Source: Micractinium sp. NFX-FRZ (lineage: Eukaryota > Chlorophyta > Trebouxiophyceae > Chlorellales > Chlorellaceae). Taken from it: a stretch of 64,000 bases of DNA. The stretch spans positions 1 through 64,000 of the forward strand of contig JAPTJF010000250.1 in NCBI GenBank assembly GCA_029339195.1, written 5' to 3'. A model generated the notes under the pieces. The model did no database searches and was not told the DNA's origin. It was given only the letters and a program-made list of their open reading frames with translations. Made by a program: the position numbers and the translations under genes. Of the stretch, positions 57,201-64,000 are shown in pieces; within the stretch, counting starts at the first letter, position 1, and every line of letters begins with the position of its first letter.

Positions 57201-59157
57201 ATGAGGCTGCCGCTGCTGGTGCTGCTGGCGTGCCTGGCAGTGGCCAGCGCCACGCGGGAAGGAGTGTTCGTGGGCTACAAGGAGGTGGGCGTCGGCGGCG
57301 AGGAGGGTGGCGACGACGGCAGCCTGAACGCAGCACAAGACGGCGGCGGCGCCGACGGCGGCGACGCCGCTGCTGACGGCGGCGACGCCGCTGCCGACGA
57401 CGCGGCTGCGGCCACTCTGGCAGCCGAGGCGCTGGTGGCAGAAAAGGGGGAGCTGCGGCAGGCGGCGCAGGAGACGGGGCGCACTGTGGTGCTATACACG
57501 CAGTTTGGGCCCATCCGGGTGCAGCTGCTGGAAAAGCTGGCGCCGCGCACCACCGCCCTGGTGTGGGACCTGGCCGCCCAGCAAGGCTGCAAGGACTGCG
57601 CCTTCTACCGGTGCGCTGGGAGGGGGGCAGGACGGCTGCTGTGTGGGGTGCATCGGGGCCAGGGCAGGGGGCCGAGATGGAGTGCGAGGCTGGGCGCTGG
57701 GCGGCGTGGCCGTGTGCACTGCACGCTGCCCCTCGACACTGTGCTGGTCGTGGCATCATGCTGCCTTGCTTGCGCAGCCCTGCAGCTCAGTGGGTTGCCG
57801 TCAGCCCACAGCGCCGGTGAGCCATTCAAGAGGGTCCACAGCTGCGCAGCTGCCGCAACCGTGTTGGCCCGCTCACCCGTACGCGTTGTGTGCCGTGCCG
57901 TTACGTGCTGGGCGCAGGAACGAGGCCAAGCCCCACTCCGGCACCGGCCCGCCGTACTCGCTGCTGCAGGGGCGCATGCCTGACCTGGCAGAGGTGCGGG
58001 GCTGCGCGGCGAGCTGGGGTGCCATGCCGCTGCAAGCACATCTGACTTCTGTGGGCATGGGCAGCAGGGGCTGGTGTGGCTGCCTGCGTGCCCGCACAGG
58101 TTCGGCAGCCCCCATTAGCAGCAACAGCTGTTGCGCACCCTGCTGCTGCCTGGCGCCTCCTGACCCCGTGTCGCGGCCCCTGTGCAGCATGCCATGGTGT
58201 GGCAGCAATGTTGTGGCCCCCCCGTGCCGCTGCCACCCAACCTCCCGTCCTGCCCCGCAAGTGCCGCCTTGCGAGAGCGCCACGGAGCAGAAGATGGGTG
58301 TTGCATTCTAGCCCCGGTTTGGCCTGATACCCTGCTTTTGCCCGACTCCCTCATCCTGCCCTGCCCCGCCTGCCCTCCCTGCAGAAGCCGCCTCGCGAGG
58401 GCAACGTGGAGGTGAAGATGGGCCACGTGTGCTTCATCCCGGAGACCAAGGACTTCTTCATCGCCTATGGCGACCACCCAGAGTGGGAGACGTCGCACAC
58501 GGTACGGGCAGGGGGCATGTGGTGGGGGAGGGAGGGGGGAGGAGACCAAGGACTTTCACGACTGCGTGTCTGGACCGCCCAGGGTGGGAGACGGCGCGCA
58601 CGGTACGAGTGGGGGGCATGCAGGGCTGGTGCCCGCACCAGCGCCGCTCGCTTGCATGTGGCCCGTGTGCTTGACATTATTGCTGCCCCTGCTGCTAACA
58701 CGCCCCATTGCCCGCCCGTCCCGCCCTGCAGGTGTGGGGGCTGGTGGATGAGTGGTTTGCCACCGACCTCATGATTGCGCAGCAGTACAAGTGAGCACGG
58801 GGTGTGGGTGCATGTGTGCACACACATCGTGCCGGGCCGGCGTAGAAGCCGCCTCAGAGCGCTGTCTGTGCGCGTGTGCGTGTGAGCTTGTCCATGTGTG
58901 TGCTGCCTGTCTGGCAAGGCGTGAGCAGCGCCAGAGTGCGGCACCGCCCGCTCGCGTCCCTTCCACCTTGCGCTTCAATACCGCTCTCATGCCTCCAACC
59001 CCACACCCAACCCCTACAACACCCGCCCTGTACGCGCAGGGAGGTGGTGCACCCCGAGTTTGGCACCCACATGCGCATGCTCAAGGTGGAGGTGCCGTTC
59101 AAGATCGCGATAGACGGCGACAAGACGTACAGCGGGCTGCTGGGGCCGCTGCACTAG
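57201..59157 (+). CDS. Secretory cyclophilin-like protein
   Basis: Five exons (57201-57610, 57918-57993, 58385-58501, 58732-58790, 59040-59157) give 259 aa. MRLPLLVLLACLAVASA is a clean signal peptide. An Asp/Ala/Gly-rich linker follows (about 30-75). The domain TQFGPIRVQLLEKLAPRTTA...FYRNEAKP...YSLLQG...GHVCFIPETKDFFIAYGDHPE...SHTVWGLV matches the cyclophilin fold order: the beta strand with APxT, the FYR equivalent of the catalytic F-H-R, the F-F-I core and HTVWG. The usual Q-x-G-D and N-x-N stretches are missing, so activity as a prolyl isomerase is doubtful. Plants have similar diverged cyclophilin-like proteins. ER or vesicle lumen is the likely location; there is no HDEL signal. Exon 3 is flanked on both sides by decayed copies of its own ends. 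Confidence 0.82.
58259..58317 (+). repeat. Decayed copy of the cyclophilin-like exon-3 start
   Basis: About 59 bases resemble the first 57 bases of exon 3 (from 58385), located 126 bases upstream in intron 2. The CAG acceptor has become GCA. Confidence 0.75.
58541..58620 (+). repeat. Decayed copy of the cyclophilin-like exon-3 end with donor
   Basis: About 80 bases resemble 58441-58519, including GGAGACCAAGGACTT at the start and the GTACG donor, 100 bases downstream in intron 3. Confidence 0.9.
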
Positions 59158-59629
59158 TTCGGCTGGGCAGGCCCGGGCTGCGCTGGTGGGTGGGCTGCTG
59201 CAGCGGCGGGCTGGCTGGGAGGTGGGGCTGGGGCAGGCAGCCTGTGCTGGAGCCAGCTCAGCTCAGGAGCTGCGCTGCGTGACTTCTCTCTGGCCCCGTT
59301 CCCTTTCCGCTGTTCGCGTGCTGTAAAACAACTTACAAAGGGGTGAAGGGATTACGACAGAGCAGCGGGCAGGGTGGCTGGTGGTGCAGCGGCGGCCATG
59401 GGCAGTGCAGTTGGATGGGCAGTTAGTATCAAGCAGGGGGGGAAGCACATCAGGCTGAGAAGATACGTGGCACAGCAATGAAATCGGGAAGGGCTCGCAG
59501 GCGGGGCGGGCAGATGAGAAGCAGCGTTCAGTACATGGCATGTGTGGCAGATGGGGCTTTGAGCGGCAGCAGAGCAGCTGCTCGCCAGGAATGAGCGCCA
59601 AGTTTGGTCAACATGGCATCAGGACAGCG
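59158..59629. other. Convergent 3' region with overlapping polyadenylation signals
   Basis: 472 bases between the cyclophilin-like stop and the stop of the minus-strand Pro/Ser-rich gene. Plus-strand TGTAA and minus-strand TGTAA lie only six bases apart (59322-59326 and 59333-59337). Confidence 0.65.
59322..59337. terminator. Back-to-back TGTAA signals of two convergent genes
   Basis: TGTAA on plus at 59322-59326, about 165 bases after the cyclophilin-like stop; TGTAA on minus at 59333-59337, about 295 bases after the other stop. The two transcripts would overlap at their 3' ends. Confidence 0.55.
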
Positions 59630-60728
59630 TCACGCCAGCCGCGTGTACAGGTGGGCGCGCTCCTGCTGCGGCGGCAGCCTGAGCTGCTCCTGCTGCTCTG
59701 CGTGCTGCAGCCGCTGCGCCCCCGCTTCCGAAGCCGCCTTGTTGGCAACTGGCGGTGGCGGGGGCGGCCGCCGTGGCTTGGGCGACTGCTGTAGCCGCTG
59801 CGCTTCTGCTGCCGCGCCCGCCGCCACCGGGCTCTTGCCTGCTGGGCCGCAAGAGCCGGCAGGTGGCAGGTCGCCTGGCAGGGCGATGAGGGGCGGTGGG
59901 GGCCGCCGGCGGGGCTGCAGCTGCGCCAGCTCGGCAGCCGGTAGCCGGGGGCTGTTGATGTTGCTGTTCCGCAGCGGCGACGCTGCGGCAGCAGCATACT
60001 TGGCGGCGGGCGCCTTTGCCGGGCTGCGGCTGCAGCTGTGGCCCTGCTCAGGCGCTGCTGCTGGGGCAGCTGCAGAGGCGCTGGGTGGGATGCTGGGTGC
60101 TGCTCTGTAGGCGCGGATGCCGTGGGCACCGTCGCCCCCCGCCACGTCGGCGCCAGCCCCCAGGTCGGCGCCAGCTCGCTGCAGGCTGCTGCATGCCTCC
60201 AGCTGCTTTAGGAACGAGGGTGGCGGGGCCAGGCCATCTGCAGCGGGCAGGAACAGGGCAGTCCGTGTGAGGGTGGCAGGCAGGCGCCGGCGCCGCCAGC
60301 GCTGCAGTGTGGTCACTGTCACTTCTGGGCCCCCCCTGCCATCCCTCTCATGTCGGTTGCACCACACATTGCACAGTTGCTTGAACCACAGCCTCTGAAC
60401 AGCCCGCGCTGAAGGCCTCACCGATGCGGGACTTGGGAGACGGCCCGGGTGACGGCACGGGCGACGTCAAGCGCCTCCTGCACGCGGTCGCAGCAGCAGC
60501 CGCACAGGTGGGCTGAGGGCGCGCGCCGATCTGCGCGAGCGACTCGCTGGCCTGCCGGCATGGCTCACACCTGGCTGCAAGCACTGCTGAGCACGACAAC
60601 CGCCACCCAACCACCCTCAAAAACGTGTCCGGGCCCATCGCAGGCTCCGGCGCCAAAACGCGCACAACCCACTACCGATCCGCTCTGACAGAGGCTCACC
60701 AGAGCTTGGGAGCGGGGTCTGCGGCCAT
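59630..60728 (-). CDS. Pro/Ser/Ala-rich protein of unknown function
   Basis: Three exons (60728-60700, 60477-60422, 60237-59630) join in phase to 230 aa: MAADPAPKLWRRLTSPVP at the start, then a PSPGPSPKS stretch, a short helical SFLKQLEACSSLQ, and Ala/Pro/Gln-rich sequence to the end (QEQLRLPPQQERAHLYTRLA). I recognise no family. The SPxxSPxxSP spacing and RRRPPPP stretches resemble phosphorylated, SH3- or profilin-binding tails, which is only an impression. The gene model rests on good donors (GTGAGC, GTGAGG), CAG acceptors and phase agreement. The first exon is only 29 bases, so an alternative start upstream is possible. It shares a divergent promoter with KDSR. Confidence 0.5.
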
Positions 60729-61020
60729 CCGAGCCGGGGGCGAGGTGGGCAGGTCGGGGTGGTAGCGCCTGCGGCTTGGAGGCAACACCTCGAACAAGAG
60801 TGTGATGAAACTCGAGATCGCAGAGGGAAATCATGCGTGCAGGGAGCTCAGGAGATGGAAATACTGCTTGCCAGGCTGGCGTCACAGCGTGAAATGGATG
60901 CACGCAACCAGTCTGCGATCGCTCGGTGTGGGCTGCAAAGCGCCATCTCAGACATAGCACCCTTCAAAGCGCAGGCTCCTTTCAAGTGCCCTCCCCAGTC
61001 GCTGCCGGGCCGCTCTTTGG
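60729..61020. promoter_or_regulatory. Divergent promoter, Pro/Ser-rich protein / KDSR
   Basis: 292 bases between divergent start codons. It contains GCGATCGC at 60915-60922, the same octamer as in the divergent promoter at 16037-16344. Confidence 0.5.
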
Positions 61021-63726
61021 ATGCTGGAGCTGGCAGCTCTTGGATCCTGGTGGACCACGGCACTGTCCCTGCTGCTCGCCGTCGCGCTGCCCGCCGCGCT
61101 CATGGGCTGGCGCCGCCGCGGCTCCCGCCTGGGCGGCGGCACGCACGTCCTCATCACCGGAGGCTCAAAGGGGCTGGGCCTGGAGCTGGGCAAGCTGTGC
61201 GCCTCTCGTGGGTGCAGCGTGACACTAGTAGCACGCAACCAGGGGGACCTGCAGCAGGCGCTGCAGCAGGTGCAGGCGGCGGCCGACGCAGCAGCAGCAG
61301 CAGCAGCGGCGGCGGCAGGCAAGCGGGGCGGCGGCAGCAGCAGGGGTGGCGCTAGCTCCAGTGCCGCCCCCAAATGCCAGGCGCTGTCGGCAGACACCGC
61401 CGACCCAGCCAAGGTGTGTGCCGTTGACACTGCCATGGATGTGTATCCGCCCGTGCTGTGATGAGACGTCCCGCAGGTAGCACGCCGTCCCAAGCCAGCA
61501 CTTGCCCCTGCCAGCTGCACTGCTCCCCCGCCAGCCCTGACCCCTGCTGCGCATGCCAGCCACTCTCTGACCGAAGCTTGAACGTCTGCCTGCCAACACA
61601 CTGCAGCTCAAGGAGGTGCTGAGGCAGGCAGAGAGTGTGGCCGGGCCTGTGGAGCTGCTGATCTGCAATGCGGGCATGTCGGTGCCAGGTGCGCACGCAT
61701 CCGGCGGCCGGGCGGCGAGGCGTGCCGGCTTGTTGACATTGCTTCAGTGGCGCCGCCTGCTGTCAAGCTTCCTGCTCAGTTGCCTGCGATGGCGGGGCCG
61801 CCGCCATGCAGGGGCGTCGCTGTGCCCAGCATGCACACGCGCTCTGTGCCCACCCGCCTGCTTTATCTGCTCCTCATCAGAATGCCCCCCTGCCGCCCCT
61901 ATTTCACTGCCCCCCTTGCCTGCAGGCCTGTTTGTGGAGCAGGGACCCGAGGTGTTTGAGCGCCAGATGCGCGTCAACTACCTGGGCAGCGTGCACAGCA
62001 TACAGGCGGTGCTGCCGGGCATGCTGGAGCGTCGGGGCGGGCGCGTGGTCATCGTCACCTCGGCGCTCGCGGTGCTGGGCTTTGCGGGTGAGCGGAATGG
62101 AAACTGCAGCGTGCAAGGACAGGGGGGGGTTGGGCCTTGGTGGCAGTGCCACTGGTTAGTGGCGAGAGTTTCATCGGCACTCGCATACTGGGCTGTGCAG
62201 GTCAGTGTGGAGCAGGGACTGGCACACCTGGGATGCTGGGACCTCCTGCCTATGCACACATCCATTTCTTTCCTGCCACTGATAGACCATCAACCAACAC
62301 CAGTTGACGTTGCCGGTGGATGTATCTGGCGAGCGTCTGCTTCCCCGCACCAGCCTCACTCCCCCGCCCCCACCCCTCTTTTGCACACAGGTTACGCCTC
62401 GTACGCCCCCACCAAGTGGGCGCTGCGTGGTCTGGCCGACTGCCTGAGGAACGAGCTGCTGGGGACGGGGGTGGAGGTCAGCGTGGCATACCCGCCAGAC
62501 ATGGGTGGGTGGGTGGCCTGACCGGGGTGTGTGTTTAGGTGCCTGCGGGTGGAGGTCAGCGTGGCGTGTGCACCAGGCATGGGCGGGTGGGGCAGGGTCA
62601 GTTGGTTTTTGGTGCTCGGGGCAGGAAAGTCCCCAATGCAGCGCACTAAGTACACAGGCGGCTGTGCTGCCGTGCACGACTGCCAGGGCCCCGCCGCCAT
62701 GCGCATCTGCACCACTTTGCTGCCCTCCCTCCCAAGCCTCGTCTGCCTCCCGCCCCTCCACCCCATCCGTTCCCGGCACCCTCCGCGCCACCCCCACCCC
62801 CGCCCCCTGCAGACACCCCCGGGTATGCAGCAGAGAACGAGAGCAAGCCAGCGTTGTGCAAGGCAGTGAATGCCGCCCTGGGCAGCGACCTCTTCACCGC
62901 AGAGCAGGCCAGTGGAGCCGGGAGGGCTGGTATCGGCTTGAGAGGGCAGTGCATTGCGGAAAGGATCCTCGTGCAGGGCGCTTGCCTGGTTTTGGTTTCT
63001 GCGCTCTATCCCCCGCTGCATCTGCTGTGCGTCCAGTCCAACCAGCGCCCTGCGCCCGCTTGCATGAATGGACTGCGCTCGGGACCCAGCACACTGAGCT
63101 CACAAAGCCTGTTCTCCCCTCCCCACCCGCACCACGCTGCAGGTGGCGCGTGCCATGGTGCGTGGGATAGAGCGGGGGGACTACCACCTGCCCTCCCCCG
63201 ACCTGGGGCAGAACTTCCTGGTGGCGGGGATGACCAGCCTGAGGTGGGACACCAGGGCAAGCATAGGAGGTGTGTGTTGTGTGGAGGTGTGAAGGTGTGC
63301 TTAGGTGGGGCGCAGGGGAGACGTGTGAGTATGGCGAGGTGGGAAGGCCAGAACTTTGCGGTGCAATGCGGGGGATGAGGCGCTGGGGGGAGGTGGGCAG
63401 GCAGGAGAGTCCCGGTCGGTGCGGCAGTGAGGACGAGGCTTGCACACTGGCGCTGTCGCCTCGTGCCCCCTGCTTCCTGCGATGCAACTCGCTTCTCCAT
63501 ATGCCGCGGTGACCGCGACCGCCCAGACGGTTGCCAACGCCTGTTCCTCTTTGCCTCCCCCCACCCCCTGTGCAGCCCCAAACGTTTCTTCCTGCTGGCC
63601 CACGTCATGATTGGGCCAATACTTCCGCTTGTCACCTCGGCCTTTGGCTGGCTGGCCGACCGCGCGGCGCGCAAGTACAATGCGGCACACGACATGCTGG
63701 GCCGCGGCAGCGGCGGTGCAAAATGA
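61021..63726 (+). CDS. 3-ketodihydrosphingosine reductase (KDSR/TSC10 family)
   Basis: Seven exons (61021-61413, 61607-61688, 61926-62087, 62391-62504, 62813-62907, 63143-63243, 63576-63726) give 365 aa. This short-chain dehydrogenase reduces 3-ketodihydrosphingosine to dihydrosphingosine with NADPH, the second step of sphingolipid synthesis on the ER. Visible are an N-terminal membrane anchor (about 8-29), TGGSKGLG cofactor loop (46-53), NAGMS, the catalytic Ser in VIVTSALAVLGFAG, and YASYAPTKWALRGLADCLRN with the Tyr-x-x-x-Lys pair. AYPPDMDTPGYAAENESKP and GIERGDYHLPSPDLGQNFLV are family-specific. A C-terminal membrane stretch (LAHVMIGPILPLVTSAFGWL) follows. An Ala/Ser/Gly-rich insert (about 88-118) interrupts the Rossmann fold. 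Intron 5 begins GCCAGT, a GC donor forced by phase and alignment. Confidence 0.93.
62547..62592 (+). repeat. Decayed copy of the KDSR exon-4 end with donor
   Basis: Repeats the junction at 62469-62514 (19 identical bases, then diverged, ATGGGYGGGTGG at the donor), 78 bases downstream in intron 4. Confidence 0.85.
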
Positions 63727-64000
63727 GTGTGCGTCGATTTTTTGTGATGCTTTCGCACTGATGGAGTATTCATGTCAACTGCACTGATGCTTTAGTTGTC
63801 TAAAAGTTGAATGCATATGTGTGAGGGAAGGCTGCAAGCGGCCGCCGCGTGCTGAGCGGGCCGCCGCCAGCGGTGCACAGGCAAGGCCACCTGGGGCCCC
63901 GCTGCGAATGCACAGGGACATTCAGTTATTTGTGAAGCCCGAACGGTCAATATGCAGAGGGTGGTAGCTTCACGCGGAGTTGGCGCGCCTGCGGGCCAGC
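63727..64000. other. 3' flank of KDSR
   Basis: 274 bases to the end of the window. No TGTAA signal and no gene seen. Confidence 0.5.

Overview
The window is nuclear DNA of a green alga, most likely a Chlorella-like trebouxiophyte. The signs are very high GC, dense split genes with about 4-26 short exons, GT-AG plus many GC-AG introns, TGTAA polyadenylation signals, low-complexity Ala/Gln/Ser tracts and plant-type protein families. There are no operons, RNA genes, transposons or CRISPR arrays that I can support. I rebuilt 14 genes by joining exons; in 13 of them every junction keeps phase and the summed coding length is a multiple of three. The exception is one intron in the ABCG gene.

Layout. 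Four minus-strand genes fill the first 16 kb: a coiled-coil protein resembling the kinetochore scaffold KNL1/Spc7 (21-3210), a GPR1/FUN34/YaaH acetate transporter (4360-8495), an Mpo1/DUF962 membrane dioxygenase (8862-11223) and a GT61/EOGT-like glycosyltransferase (12111-16036). A divergent promoter leads to a plastid-type HMA metallochaperone (16345-18142), followed by a large ABCG24/28-like half transporter (19398-29388). Next come a CHZ-type histone chaperone on the minus strand (29803-31329), then on the plus strand a Nudix hydrolase (31521-33283), a GH88 unsaturated glucuronyl hydrolase (33710-37118) and a very long tRNase Z (37868-44873). A 26-exon PPR-SMR protein occupies 45247-56890 on the minus strand. 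The right end holds a secretory cyclophilin-like protein (57201-59157), a small Pro/Ser-rich protein of unknown function (59630-60728, minus) and 3-ketodihydrosphingosine reductase (61021-63726).

How they relate. The genes are not one pathway. Two touch sphingolipid or 2-hydroxy fatty acid metabolism (KDSR and Mpo1), several serve the secretory pathway or cell surface (EOGT-like, GH88, cyclophilin-like, ABCG), and two serve RNA maturation (tRNase Z, PPR-SMR). The most unusual structural signal is that many introns carry decayed copies of the neighbouring exon edge together with its splice site. This recurs in eight of the 14 genes.
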